Part shown: positions 33,201 to 46,600 of the stretch, one piece after another
How positions within the stretch are numbered: position 1 is the stretch's first letter
How the letters are laid out: every line of letters begins with the position of its first letter
Source of the DNA: Ricordea florida
Lineage: Eukaryota > Cnidaria > Anthozoa > Corallimorpharia > Ricordeidae
DNA length: 64,000 bases
Reading direction: 5' to 3'
Assembly: GCA_949710005.1 (NCBI GenBank)
Contig: OX453275.1
Span: 13,333,651-13,397,650, forward strand
Program-made: the position numbers and the translations under genes
Notes under the pieces: generated by a model
What the model was told of the DNA's origin: nothing
What the model saw: only the letters and a program-made list of their open reading frames with translations
Databases searched by the model: none

Positions 33201-36200
33201 CAGTTTGTGACTCAAGACAAAGGAGGGTTAATTGAGAAGAGTTACTCAACGCGGCGTGCATTGAATTACAAACCACCAGATTAGCGCAGTGTCAACTGAC
33301 TGTCGTACTACTTCTTCAAAATCGTAAGATATTATTGCAAGTTAGTTGCAAAGTTAATCAAAAGAAAGTTTAACGTTTTTAAAATATTAATTATACAGAT
33401 AGAATAAGTCTGAATTAAACTCGTTTAATGAATTGTGTACTATATGCCATTGATTTGGCCTGGTAACTACGCTCCCTGATTCTTAAACCAAAAGGTATGC
33501 TATCCGGCTCCAGCAAATCACAACAAATGCACACAGTCAAATAAGCCAATCAGAGGTAAGAGAAATATGCATACGTGTCGTCGTCACCAATAGCTGAAAT
33601 ACGTGCACAAGCTTATTGTAATTGGTTTTAGTTCCTGCACTTCTGATTAGGTTAAAAGATTGTTCGCGATTCTGGCAGTCGCCTTCCTCAGCATAGTGAC
33701 CAAAACCAATGGAATCACAAGATTATTCTTTTCGATCTGACCGTGAATTGAAAACCGCTTTATTCTACAAAATCAATCATGTTTTTTACTAGTTATACCT
33801 CCAACGTTAGAGAGATCCCAGATGCATCATAGGTCCAAGAGCCGAACTTCAAGTCGCAGTTTTGTTGGTCAAAAGGGTAGTTATCCACTTGAATCTTGCA
33901 GCTGCTTTTAATTATTGTGGGTACATTAAGGCTGATTAACCCTTCGTGGCTTATGAAGGCTTTTGTTCTAGTCTTCCCACTGCCAAATCCTTCACCGGCG
34001 CTTCAAACGTAACAAGACACGATATATTTAATCATCAGGACTGTCTTCACTATTCTATACTATATTTTACTTCCCAACTAACCATTATAGTGTGAACGTG
34101 GCCACGTCCAGTCAGACCATTCTAAAACATGCGTGACGTTATCAGTTATCCTGACGCTAAAGCCTGGTTTTCATATGTCGGGAAAATCCCAGATGATCGG
34201 GGATTTTGCTGTTTCCCGACTGACGGTCCCGGATTTTGCCGACTAATGAAAACTCGAAATCGGTGATATCCCCGATCGTCTGGGATGGACGGGGACAAAT
34301 CTGGAGAATCGGGAGCGTTTCTATTTTCCCGACGCGTCCCAGATTTCTGCGATGGTCGGCGATCATTCCCGATAAATGAAAACTCCAAATTTTTACTTCG
34401 GGGACGTCGGCGATGGATTTCGCTCATTACCAATGCCTAAATCCCCGTATCACAAATAAAGATGGCGTCTCTCGAAAACGTGAGTGATGGCTATCTCGAA
34501 TCTCTAGCCCAAGAGGCAAAGAAGAATGATGTTGCTGAAATGCTGTTACATTTGTGTTCAAGTTTCGATTTTTGGCGCACTTTCAACTTCCCGCCAAATT
34601 CATAATCGGGAGAATCTGGGACAGACCTCTGGCGATTACCCGATACGATCATTGTGGCTTCAAGGTCGCTTTAGGCGCGTAAAATGTTTACGCTGCTTGT
34701 TTTTTCTTACAAAAAAGAATGGACCTTGCCCAGGATTTCTGCAACTGAATTAAATCCTTAAGTTAAACCCTGCTGCTTAAGATACCAATTCTGCTACGGG
34801 TTTCCCCTACATTTGATACAGAATCAGCCAAGGGAAGGCGTCAAGACATCAACGCAGTATATCTAAGGGACGGACCATTAGAAAAGTGATGGGGGGGGGG
34901 GAGAATTTTCAGCTTGCACGAATTTTTTTTTTTCGCTCACTGCTTGTGCAGGAATTGTTTTTTAGGTGAACCCCTCTGCACGAATTTTTTTACTACGTGT
35001 GAAAAAGTCACAATTGGACCTTCCTTCTGCATGAATTTTTTTTTACCTTCTTCTTTGCGTTTGGCATTTTCCCTTGCATGAATTTTTTCCCACCCCCCCC
35101 CCCCATCACTTTTCTAATGCTTCGTCCCTAAGAACGCGTCTCTTTACCGTGCATTGCTGTCTCTAGAATGGTGCTCACTACTGCGCTCAATGGGTTAAAT
35201 GCTATGCGCGAAATAGTCCTTAATAAAGCTAATCGGTTAGTACAGTTTACTTGTTATAGAGTACTACATCTGGTATCCATATTTGGCTTGATGACACACT
35301 GATAAACATCACTCCGCCATAATTAGATGGATTCCACGTCAGCAAGGGATCGTACCAAGACTGTGAAGAGCAAGACATTTACAAAACTCGTCACTGAAGA
35401 TTTGACTATCTCATTATTAAAGCAATTTGTGGCAATTGCGAGCTGAAAAGCTGATAAAAGAACCGGGGGGGGACTCCAGTTGGCAACGGGCAGGGATGGT
35501 GGTCGTATCTTTTAGGCGCCAAAATCAGGGATCTGGTACCTTTTACCAAAATAAACCAAAGTCTAAGCTGATATCTTTTAGGTTATCTTTTTAAGATAAT
35601 AATAACAGCAATGACAGATTATTTTTTTTTTTGGCTTTCAAGTTTTTCTGGTATCTTTTAGGGGTAAGAATCTTATGTTGCCACGCCCACCTTTGTTAGA
35701 CTCCGGTATCTTTTAGAGGTATCATCCCCGCCCTACGGTGTATGGGAGTCCCCATCCCCCACCCCCGGGGAAAAAGAATAAGCTGAAAAGGGATTCGAAC
35801 CTACGACCTCGTGAATACCAGTGCGATGCTCTACCAGCTGAACTAAGTCAGTCGCCCACACTGTGAGAAGGTCAGTCAGGTGGGTTCATATACCTCCGTG
35901 TTAGGAACGATATCAACAATTTAACACGGAATAAATCACTCATTCCGTTCCAGCCAGTTCTCTTTTTCTGGCTAAATCGCAACTGCTAAAAACTGTGTAA
36001 TACTGCAAGATTCGTTAACTTCCAACCGCAAGGAAAATGTATGTTTTATTTCATATATACTAAAGTTGTTGATTCACGAGGTTCAGTTTGAAATTGATTG
36101 TTTCTTAATTAAGAGTTGATGGATTGTTTCTTAATTAAGAGTTTCTTAATTGAGAGTTTCTTAAGCTACCCTTTAGGAAATCGGAAAAGTGCAAGCGATT

Positions 36201-37910
36201 AAGTTGTTAGGGATTCTTCACGGCGACAAGTTTTCACGTTCATAACTTGGTTGCGACGACAAATGTATTGCTCATACGATTTTATTTGTCCACCAAAAAT
36301 AAGAAGACTTCCCCCTAAAAAGAACAAATCCTTGGACCTGTCCCAGGGATTTCAACAACGAATAGTTTAGGAGTAGAAATCCTTGCACAAATTCCTACAA
36401 TATCATTTAGTCTGGCCTAATTTGTGCCGAACTCAAACCGAGCTAAACGCCGAGCAAAGACGGTTTCGTCTTTGCAGGTGCCAGGTGAGCGTAGACTGTG
36501 TACAGCCGCCCTCTCCAATAAAAAAAAAATTGGGAAAGGAGCGTCTGTGATCTGCCGTTGATAATTGCGTTCCGGAATAAATTTTGCATAAATTTGTTAC
36601 CGCCCTCCCTATTGATTTTGTCTTCTCTCCTACCTCTCTAATCTCTGCCCTGGTGATCAAGATCTGATTCTTGTCATCCTAAAGATAAAAGTATATCTGA
36701 CAAATTACTTTTTAGACAATCTATTCCCATCCTTTTAAGAGATGGATGTTACTGTTACTAGTGGAAGTGGTGCTGGTGGTAGTAGTAATAGTATTAGTAG
36801 CAATGGTAGTGGCAGTAGAAGTGGTAGCAGTAGTGGTTGTAGTTGTGGTGGAAGTGGTGGTGGTAGTGGTCATGGCAGTGGTAATAGTAGAAGTAGTCGT
36901 AGTAATAGCGGTCGATGTGGTAGTGATAAAATATAGTTTCAGTGGCAGTGGCTGTAGTAGTGTTAGTGGTAGTGGTAGTGGTAGTGTTAGTGGTAGTGTT
37001 AGTGATAGTGGTAGTGGTAGTGGTAATGGTAGTGTTAGTGGTAGTGGTAGTGTTAGTGGTAGTGTTAGTGGTAGTGGTAGTGTTAGTGGTAGTGGTAGTG
37101 TTAGTGGTAGTGTTAGTGGTAGTGGTAGTGGTAGTGGTAATGGTAGTGGTAGTGGTAGTGGTAGTAGTAATGGTATTGGTGGTGGTATTCTGGTAGCGGC
37201 AGTTGCAGTGGCAGTGGTAGTGGTAGTGGCAGTGGCAGTGGCAGTGGCAGAGGCAGTTGAAGAGGAAGAGGAAGAGGAAGAGGAAGAGGCAGAGGCAGCG
37301 GTAATGGGAGTGGAAGTGGCAGTGGTAGTGGTAGTGGCAGAAGCAGGGGCAGAGGTAGAGGCAGTGGTAATGGCAGTGGCAGTTGCAGTGGCATTGGCAG
37401 CAGGGCCGTAGGAGTAGGGGGGGCCGGGGGGGCCCGTGCCCCCCCCCCCTACTTTTTTGGACAACAATAAATATTCAAAAAATGGCTTAAAAATGGTTTG
37501 AAAGTTACATCAAAGTGCGTCTCTGAAAGTGTTCCAAAATGCACCAAATTGCACTAGAGCGTGTCTAAATTTTCAAAATTTTCCGGGGGGGATGCCCCCG
37601 GACCCCCTTACTGGGGATGGGCCTATGGCCCATCCAAATAATCCCACCCTCATCGCTAACTTTCGGGCCCCCTCACTTTCAAATTCGTTCCTACGGGCCT
37701 GGGCAGTGATAGTGGTAGTGGCAGAGGCAGAAGCAGTGGCATTGGCAGTGATAGTGGTAGTGGCAGAGGCAGAGGCAGAGGTAGCAGTAATGGCAGTGGC
37801 AGTGGCAGTGGCAGTGGCAGTGGCAGTGGCAGTGGCAGTGGCAGTGGTAGTGATAGTGTTAAAAGTAGTAGTAGCAGCAGCAACAGTAGTAATAGTAGTA
37901 GTAGTTTTAA

Positions 37911-37974
<64 letters not shown>

Positions 37975-38039
37975 CGTAATAGTAGTAACAGTAGTAGTAG
38001 CAGTAATAGTAGTAGTAGTAGTAGTAGTAGTAGCAGTTA

Positions 38040-38090
<51 letters not shown>

Positions 38091-38117
38091 AAGTAGTAGT
38101 GGTAGTAGTAGCAGTTA

Positions 38118-38160
<43 letters not shown>

Positions 38161-39790
38161 TATAATAGTAGCTATATAAGTTATAATGGTAATGGTAGTG
38201 TTAGTGGAAGTGGTAGTGGCAGTGGCAGTGGAAAGAGTAGTGGTGCGGTGGTAGAGATAGTAATGGTAGTCGTCGTGTTAGTACTAGTAGAGCACAAATA
38301 CACCTCGCATCCTTTTCAAATGTCAAATGTCACTTAACTTGAGGCGTTTTTTTAAAGAAGGACTGGTTCAAAATTATACAGGTAAACATGATGAAGTACT
38401 GACCAAGTTTTCAATCTCTTTGACAACCAAACCAAATGTGACATTTACCGAGTCCTTGGCACTTAACACAGGTCTCACGCGTCGATTGTAACGTTGAGCA
38501 TCAAACAAATGATCAAGGAGGTCATGTTGGCCTACTCCGCCTGGCATGTTACTCGCCGCATGGACACCTGAAGCAGAAAGGTAATATGAAACAAAACGTT
38601 AATAATGTAAGCTTCATTGTCCGACATTAACTTTGTTTCCTGCTTTGATGTTTTGCAACGCAGCACTTATACGTAAAGCAAATGGAGGAACAGAGAATTA
38701 ATTTTGAGTAACTGACATGTTTAATAAGATCTACACAGTAAAACGAGGAGAGTCGTTTTGAGAAACATAGGGGGCCATTTCTGTGAGCACAAATGTAACT
38801 AGTTTTGGGGGTCCTTTGGCCGTAAGCAGCTCAAAATACACTTCCTGGGAGAACCAGACTAGGTAATAAAAACGATCAGTAAACTCGATGGTAATAGAAT
38901 CCACGAAGTCGGGCAACGATCTACAGTCGCTCTATCCACTAAGTAAAGCCAGATGGAAAAATGTTGTATGTGAATATGATCGCAGCAAGGAATGAAAGGT
39001 GAGCAACGTAAGAGGTGTGCATGCTTCGTAGACCTGTTAATGGTGCGTTCGACCATTTGCTTGGAACTTCAGAAGGTGTAAGAAGTAACGCAGATCTACT
39101 GAGAGAAACTCTCTATGTGTGTTCGGTACTTTCATACACTAGCTTTTTGAGTTCTGTGCTGTTTTTCACGTTTTTATTTACTGGGGAAATCAACCAAAGT
39201 GGCCTTTCTTAAGAAAATTTATCGCCGACGAAACGATCCATGTGTCGTTAATTATTTTTAAACTCCATGTGGAATTTTTTTGTTAATTCTCAACTGAAAT
39301 CCTGAGGAGACATGTCTTCTTTTAAATCTCGTACTTGTAGAATTATTGGGAATCGAAAACTTCACTTGCAATGTTATAAGCCCAATTTAGGTAACCACAT
39401 TGATCACGTTGTGAGCTACCGATTTAATTATCATACGGTGGATTTCCAAAAGAAATGTATTTTAATTCATTTCGTGTTAATATTTAGAAAGGTACCTTTC
39501 ATCTTTTTAAGAAAGCGTAGTAGCATACGATCTCATCAACATACTTCAGAAAAGCCTTGTACAAAAGTCGTGAATTTTCAGATCCAGAAAAGGCTTCGAG
39601 GGCATAAAGATTTGCGAATCATCATCTAGCAATTGATAAAATGGCACACTAGAGCAATGTTTGAACCAAGTAGTATATTTTGGGATTCTGGAACAACTGA
39701 TTCTAGTTTCTTAACACGTCACTTACCTGAAATACCAAAGGAAATGGTCAAAAGAATAACAGAGAATCGTCCAAGTATAAAAGCTCGCAT
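30229..39790 (-). CDS. Nicotinic acetylcholine receptor alpha-type subunit, complete, nine exons
   Basis: Exons, all phases consistent: 39790-39727, 38567-38404, 36678-36634, 35360-35251, 34000-33799, 32981-32732, 32007-31805, 31063-30937, 30494-30229; 476 aa. A signal peptide ([19 protein letters not shown]) is followed by the ligand domain with YNRRVRPV, a 45-nt exon ([15 protein letters not shown]) and a 110-nt exon ([18 protein letters not shown]), sizes typical of this family. The Cys-loop is [15 protein letters not shown], followed by GSWTYD. Loop C has the vicinal pair YTCCPRPY that defines alpha subunits. TM1 follows; TM2 keeps Glu at -1' (NERMT) but has Val at 9'. TM3, a short cytoplasmic loop and TM4 near the C-terminus ([15 protein letters not shown]) complete it. 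It should form a cation-selective pentameric channel gated by acetylcholine or a similar ligand; the ligand is inferred. It is head-to-head with the TRIM-NHL gene, 822 bp between start codons. Confidence 0.93.
31341..31610. repeat. Inverted-repeat element in receptor intron 7 with internal minisatellite
   Basis: Arms of about 36 bp (GATAAAGTAATTTGTACCAC... and its inverse ending at 31610) with a few mismatches enclose a run of GCGAGATAAAAAT-type units (about 31405-31530). The inner arms contain GCTGACGTTTCGAGCG, which also occurs in the small insertion at 48877-48993. Confidence 0.7.
32532..32628. repeat. Perfect 45-bp inverted repeat with 7-nt loop in receptor intron 6
   Basis: Left arm 32532-32576 (TAGTCTCCTCCGCAGCC...) and right arm 32584-32628 are exact complements around CCCCCAC. 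A perfect hairpin of this size implies recent origin, probably a MITE derivative. It would form a long stem in the receptor pre-mRNA. Confidence 0.85.
34867..35128 (+). mobile_element. PIF/Harbinger-like MITE, copy 1
   Basis: 262 bp beginning GGGACGGACCATTAGAAAAG and ending with its inverse (CTTTTCTAATGCTTCGTCCC), flanked by TAA on both sides (34864-34866, 35129-35131). The interior is rich in [18 protein letters not shown] units. TWA target duplication and GGG termini fit PIF/Harbinger. Located in intron 4 of the receptor gene. Shares its interior with the copies at 42288 and 47568. Confidence 0.8.
35780..35857 (-). repeat. tRNA-derived sequence (SINE or pseudo-tRNA) in receptor intron 3
   Basis: On the minus strand, GGGCGACTGAC is followed by an A-box-like TAGTTCAGCTGGTAGAGC and a B-box GGTTCGAATCC at tRNA spacing, with a possible TTC anticodon. 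The anticodon stem does not pair well and no clean acceptor stem is visible, so a functional tRNA is unlikely. Confidence 0.55.
36745..38280. repeat. 1.5-kb compound microsatellite (AGT/AGTGGT/AGTGGC) in receptor intron 2
   Basis: Blocks of AGTGGT, AGTGTTAGTGGT, AGTGGC, AGAGGC and long pure AGT runs (37905-38165) fill the intron between receptor exons 2 and 3. It starts about 65 bp upstream of exon 3 (minus sense). All long frames here (poly-Val, Ser-Gly, Leu-Pro) are artefacts of the repeat. A MITE-like insert at 37402-37700 splits the array. Confidence 0.95.
37402..37700. mobile_element. MITE-like insert splitting the microsatellite
   Basis: Non-repetitive block of about 300 bp bounded by AGGGCCGTAGGA on the left and its approximate inverse TCCTACGGGCCT on the right, with GC-rich subterminal stretches (GGGGGGGCC, CCGGGGGGG). 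The target duplication is not clear because both flanks are repeat sequence. Confidence 0.55.
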
Positions 39791-40612
39791 GACCACAATT
39801 TCTGGTAATGATAAAAAGTTTCTCTGCTTGTGAATGGCAAGTTGCCAATTAACTGAATTACAGGTGGTTATAAATGCCAATCGGTGTGCATGTCTGTCTT
39901 GTTCTCCCTTAAAATTGAACTCTTGCCTGTATGCTGCACAGTCCTGCGCTGTGAGGGTGTATAGAAATGCTCTATGCTGTATTGTAAGCAATTTTTTCAT
40001 TTGCGGGAAGTTAGTGTTAATTTTACTGTACTGACGCTTATAACGTTTTCACTTGTGGATAAAACTATACACTGAAATCATCTTGGAACGAGAATTAAAC
40101 TATGCTCCTATTTGTTTTAAATTCTAATCTAATCATGTATTTGACCTCAATATCTAAAGCATAAAGGTAGAACGCCTGACCGTATAAAGGAAAGGGTTTG
40201 AAAGCGGCCATGTGTTCAAATCTTCCGATATTTTTTTTACATTACGATGGCGTATCGACTAATGTCGATTTCCAATCGATAAATGTCTGCTCAACGAAAA
40301 CTTTATCAGAACAACGAATGACAACAGGTGCCACGACAGGTGGCACTGTTCAATTTCTTGTTTTTGAATTAGTTTATTTTTGTGCCTTTCGCAGTTGCGC
40401 AAAACAAGTTTATCAAGGGCGTACGAAGAGTCGCGTTTGACACCGCTGGAAGACGTTCGCGTTTGTTCTGTTCAACTTCAGCTTGCTATTGACGTGCCTG
40501 ATTTGGTGGGTAAGCGCTGTGGAAAATCGTTTGCGCACGAAACATGATATGGGATGTTATGGTAGTTGAGCGGGCCATTTAAGAACGTAACTGGTAAAGC
40601 GTTCAAGTAATT
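39791..40612. promoter_or_regulatory. Shared upstream region of the receptor and TRIM-NHL genes
   Basis: 822 bp between two divergent start codons. It must hold both promoters and 5' UTRs. No distinctive element was recognised. Confidence 0.4.
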
Positions 40613-43600
40613 ATGGCTTCGGTGGAGGTCGAAAAATTATCCGAGCACCTTTTAAAATGTCCCATCTGCCTGGAAACATATACGACACCCAAAGTACTGC
40701 CTTGTTTGCACACGTTTTGTCAGCACTGTTTGGAGGGACTTATACAAAGCGGAGAGAACATTATAATCTGTCCCACATGCCGTTGCGAAGTTTCTGTTCC
40801 AGAAGACGGTGTTGGCTCGCTATCGACGAATTTCTTCATCAACAATATGCTTGACTTTCTGTCAGTCGCTATGAGCAACTCCACTCCTGTTCGCTGCACT
40901 AACTGCGAAGAGCAAAACAGGGCAACGTCCAGATGTATCGAGTGTATGGAGTTCTTGTGTGCTCAGTGCGTGGCGGCGCATCGAAGGACTCGAGTAACTA
41001 AAGAGCATGAAGTGATTGCGTTGGATGATTTGCAAGCGCAGAAAGAGGTTCAGGACAAGCTACACCGACCACTGCTTTGCACGATACATGATCGTGAGGT
41101 GTTAAAGTACTTCTGTGAGACATGTGATAAGCCAGTCTGTCGAGAATGCCTCATTATAGATCACAGAGTGCACCACTATGGGTATTTAAAGGATGTGGAC
41201 AAAAAACACCGCTCAGAGGTACGATTTGTCAAACTAGCAGCCACTTAAACTAGCGCCGGCGGGTATGACTTAAGTCTTTTCTGTATCAAGACAAATTGAG
41301 AAGTAAACATCTTAAGAAATTATATTACGAGAAAGCAATCGAGAATTTACTCTGCCGAGAAAAAAACTTGTTAGTCATACCCATTGGCGGATAATATTAA
41401 TTAATTAGTACATGTAGATAGTTGTTTACTGTCAGAATTAGATAGAATGTCAATAACTCATTTTAAAAAAGTTCTATACAAATGATACTTTTCCATTTGT
41501 ATTACAAAGCAGACTAACCAAGTGAAAGTTGCTTCCATAAGATCATCATTTTTTTATTTGATGTCTTCCTCTTAAATGCTTTTTTTTTCCAGAAGCTTTC
41601 CGGCGTTGTTTAGCAAAAAAACAATCTGTAGTTTGGTAGCCTAACTTCATCTTGCATCTCATCCTGTCTTAGAATTTCTTAAGGATAAAAAAAGCCTTTA
41701 GTCATGAACAACACAAAGAGTGCCAAAGACTTAAAGCGTAATAAAATCTTCTACCATTCTGACACTAATTTTGAAAGTTTCGGATCTAACACATGGCTAC
41801 CTTTAGCCTCCAATTCCCCGGCGGTTATTACAATGAAACATATGAGATAGCAAGAACTGCTCTTGGCGAAAGAGTCGATGACACTACAGATAAGGATAAC
41901 AGGATAACAGGATAAGGCGGCAATCAAAATATTGTTGATGTGGAGTCCATATTAGCCGTATCGCACGACCGTGGGTTGTATATCGTCGATATTTTTAACT
42001 CTTTAGCCGTAACAGTAAAATGATTTCTTTCGATGCGTGCAGCTGGGAAGAGGCCAGCCATCGAAAACATCTAAAACAGAGATGGTCGGTGAGTTTGATA
42101 AGGAACGTACTTTCAAGCTAGGAACAATTTATACCAGATTAAGACTGTTTTGGAGGTCTACACCCAACAGAGTTCTATTTTACCGTTTTGACATATTTTC
42201 AAACTTTGAATTTTACCCAAAAAAATCAACCTTCGAATTTACTTTTGTTGCTAATTTAACTGACGAGCTCCCGGATCCTGCATATAAGGGACGGACCATT
42301 AGAAAAGTGATGGGGGGGGGGGGGGGTGGGGAAAAAACAAAAACAAAATTCATGCAAGGGAAAATGCCAAGAAAAAAAATTCATGCAAAGAAGAAGGTAA
42401 AAAAAATTAATGCAGAAGGAAGGTCCAATTGTGACTTTCTCACACGTAGTAAAGAAAACTCGTGCAGAGGGGTTCACCTAAAAAAAGCTGAAAATTCCCC
42501 ACCCCTTCCCCCCCCCCCCCCATCACTTTTCTAATGGTCCGCCCTAAATAATGGACCATCTTTAAATATCTCCCCATCCAAATAAACACTAAAAAGCTCG
42601 AACTGAAAATGTACCTTGTTGCGGAAATTAAAGTTCACAACACAATAAACGCAACTTTTTTACGATCGGACTAAATCGGGAACCTATTGATTTTACTAGA
42701 AGCTGACAAAGTGTGGCAAATCGTAGCTTAGAGGATTAGCCGTAACAACCGAAAACATGTAAAGAAGGAGACCGCCATTAATTCGAGTCTTCACCTTAAT
42801 GAGATTTATGCCCAACCAAATTCAATACCTTAAAAGGTACTATTGCATGGATTTAGTCACAGAAGGAAAAGTCAATTAAAAGAAGTGTTTATTGTAAAAC
42901 AAATAAAGTACCATGCTAAAGTCGGTACTATTCACTGAAAGAATGATTGCATATACGCAGCATAATTTGACATTTGTTTGATTAACTGATGAAACATTTA
43001 GAGTTGTAGTTACTGTACTACTGTTTAGTGATTTCTCAAACGGATAGCTCGCACAGCATGGTTTGTGATCTACAGTAGAAAAATTGAAAACAGGACTGTT
43101 ACAATGCGCAACTACTCAAACCAAGGTCACCGAAATAAATTTTCATGCAAATTTTGAATCTCTGCTTTTGACGCTGAACAACTGAGATTTGTGGCAAGTT
43201 TCTACCAACTAGGATGATTCTTTTTCAATCTTGATATGTTTTGTACAGTTATAGAGCGGCAAATTACATGCATTTTAAGCGAAATATAAAAGATTTGTAG
43301 AGACTATAATTTTCAACTACTCGATCATGACTGGATAATTTGTGTAAAAGTTTTGTTTGGGTAGCCTTGGCTAGAGCAGTCGCACTGTGTAAAAGTGTTA
43401 AGTACGCACAGTATAGAACTTCTTCATTTCAGTTTGATTCTGGTAGGTATGGGTACAATCTAAATCTCCATGAAGGGTTTTTATTGACATGAGGACATTA
43501 TGTGCATAAGGATATTATGTGCTTTTCTATTGCTTCCTTAACTGCACAGGTCGTAAGAACATTTACTTATCTCTTTCCTACTGAATCAGGTTGGCGTTCT

Positions 43601-46600
43601 CGTCATGAACACAAAGAAGAAAATCAGTCCTTTGAAAGAAGCCATCGAAAAAGTCAACGAAACTAGAAAAAGATTGGACTGCAAACTTGAAGAAGTGAGG
43701 CAAGAAATCATACAAACCTGCAAAAGATGCCGAGAGGTTGTATCTGAAAGAGAAGACGAACTCCTCACACAAGTTAACAACATCCATCACATGAAGTCTA
43801 AGACCCTAGGAATTCAGATGGAAGAACTTGAACTCATGTTGGGAAACTTAAACAGCAGCATTGACTTTACTGAGAACCTGCTACGACACGGAAACGAAGC
43901 CGAGGTGATGCTGGTAAAGAAGCAAATGACACAGCGTTTACAGGATCTAAATAGCATTAAACTGGAGTTTCTACCGCTTGAGGATGACCTTATCGACTAT
44001 TCATTTTCTGTGGATAGTTTTAGACAGGCAATTCAACATATTGGTGAGGTGAAGGTTTATCACGCTTATCCACCGTACTGCTTTGCCACTGGTGTTGGCG
44101 TTCATCGTGCTAAGGCCGGGGTTGAAGCTGTGTTCCTTGTTACAATGAAAGATAGAATGAATGAGATTTACAGCGGCGCAGCAGAACCAATCATCGTCAA
44201 GATCGAGCCGCCCGAGGGCGACCCAGTACAAAGTAAGTAAATTTTTGTGTCCCCTACCCCTCCCCCACTCATTTATGGGGAACGCGATCGAGACGATTGC
44301 TATCAAAACAACTCAAGTACAAAATGAGCACTCGTTATTTCGTGCAATCATTAGCTAGTGCCGATTTTTGTTCATGCTTTATAATTTAAGCCCTGATTTC
44401 GCGACAGGCAACGCGTCAATGGCAGATTTACGAGTTAAAAGTTATAGTACCATCTGCACAAGTTACCCTTTAAGTTACTCTCAGTATATAGTGCAAAACC
44501 CTGCTCATCGTGTCAGGGAATCCAGACTCAATTAAATCTAGTATATCTGGATATTTCTCGCGATTTTAGCTCTAAAGTTTAAAGTTCTGTGTTGCAAGTT
44601 AAATTCTGTCAATTTGATCCAAACAAATTCTTTTTCAAATACAAAACACTTTTTACTTTAACGATGAATCTTCTTTAAAGTAGAAATGGGATCTGGAATA
44701 CACAGTGGTCATGAAATCCGAAATCTAGTAATTGCTTGAATCCAAAATCAAAGCTGACTGTCTTGAGTAAAGAAACTGTTTAACGTGAGCGTTATTTTGC
44801 TGTTTGTATCTTTTACAGCTCACGTCATAGACAACGATGACGGAACTTTTACCGTGTCGTATCAGCCAGAAGCACGTGGACCTCACCAGATTAAAATCAC
44901 CATGAGAGACATCCACATAAACGGAAGTCCCTTCGCTGTCAATGTTACCGGAAGGATGGACTTTGCAAAAGTTGGTAAAATCATGGCCTGCTTTGGCTGC
45001 GAGGGGACTGGTGGAGGTGAGCCTGAATAACAAACGTTTTTACCTCACTACAATAACTAACCTGGGCAAAGGCACTTAATCAGCTTAAATTAGTGATGCT
45101 TTCCAGGGCAGTAGTCAGTAGGAGGCAAACCGAGGCAAAAACCTTTATTATGAGACCGTAATAGGGAATTTTGTTAAATAATGTGTGATCTAAATTTGGA
45201 GTTTAGAGTTTGGATAGCACGCCATTGCTTCAGTCCTGGTTCAGTTTCTGGTAATAGCTAGCCCTGCCTGTTTCGTTATTACTTTGCCTCAGTATCTGTT
45301 TCTTTCAAAGAATTACCACCTGTTTGGCCAAAGTACCTTATTATGTTTCGCCCCATCCCATGTTCTTTCAAAAACCCACTCAAAGAAAGAGTTAAACACA
45401 CGCAAATGGAAAAACTCGCTCATGCTTTTAACAAATATAAAAAATAAAAATAATTGTATGCCCAGTCGTTGTCTTAAAGATTTACCAGATTATTTGAGAC
45501 GATGATATTCTGAAAATGTAATTTCTACCAACGCAACTAGCTAAGGTCGGTGCACGTGGCGAAAGATTTCTGGAACGCAAAATTTTTACCCATGACTGGA
45601 ATAACTTCATTTCTGTGTAGTACGCCAGGGTTAAAGGACGGTTACTCTAGTGCTATTGCAAGGGCCTATGGTTTCCTAATTTACATTTCATTTTTGTATC
45701 TTTAGGTGAATTCAATATGCCCTGGGATATTGCCATAGATGATGAAAACAGTAACCTCATAGTATCCGATTGCAATAACCACAGAATTCAAGTTTTTGAT
45801 TTTGAAGGCACCTTCATGTTCAAGTTCGGTTCCGAGGGAACTGAAAAAGGACAGTTCCGGAACCCGAAAGGTGTCGCACGTGCCTCCAATGGCCACATCA
45901 TGGTGGCTGATTTCAACAACCATCGAGTGCAGGTTTTCAACGAAGATGGCAGATTCATTCGTAAGTTCGGCAGCCATGGCACTGAAAGGCCAGGTTTTAT
46001 GAACCATCCGTGCGGGATTGAGTGCACGGCAGGAAACCTGGTGATAGTGTCGGAACAGGATAACCACCGGGTACAAATGTTTAACATGGATGGGGAGCCT
46101 GTACGGCAGTTTGGCACCCAAGGATTCTGTAGGGGGCAATTTATATATCCCCATCATGTAAGCGTCAATCAAAGAGGTAGGATCATTGTCACAGACTGCG
46201 TCAATGACAGAGTGCAAGTGTTTGACATGGAAGGGACTTTCCTAGCGGAGTTTGGAAAGGAAGGTAAATACGACAAGCGACAGTTCTTCTCAAGAGTATG
46301 CTTTTGCTCTAGCAAACGGAAACCCATAATGGGGTAAAGAATTAATGGTTGAAAGCAAAAAAGAGTTTGTTGCCATTTAAAGTTTGAGGATAAGAAACTT
46401 GGAAACTGGTTTACAATAAAAAAAAAATTCACGCATTTGTAAGGAACTATAGGCGTCTTCAAGGTCCCTGAGTAAACTTCTTCTTTTCCCTTACCTTGAA
46501 CCTTGGACAAAACATTTCTGTAAGCAAATTTGTAGAAATATATTTTCACATCAAGAGTATTTTATTTTCCTAGGTTCTCAGAACGGCTTGTTTGACGGTC

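Noticed and set aside
34146..34445. Stretch rich in CCCGAT..TCTGGGA-like palindromic words
   Set aside because: Looks like a decayed repeat, but neither termini nor a target duplication could be fixed.
35780..35857. Functional tRNA gene
   Set aside because: A- and B-box-like words are present, but the anticodon and acceptor stems do not pair, so only a tRNA-derived repeat is claimed.
36721..38180. Long frames on both strands (Ser/Gly, Val-rich, Leu-Pro-rich proteins)
   Set aside because: They are translations of AGT/AGTGGT microsatellite; open in several frames at once and lying in a receptor intron.
42037..42534. 165-codon plus-strand frame in TRIM intron 1
   Set aside because: Mostly read-through of Harbinger-like MITE copy 2.
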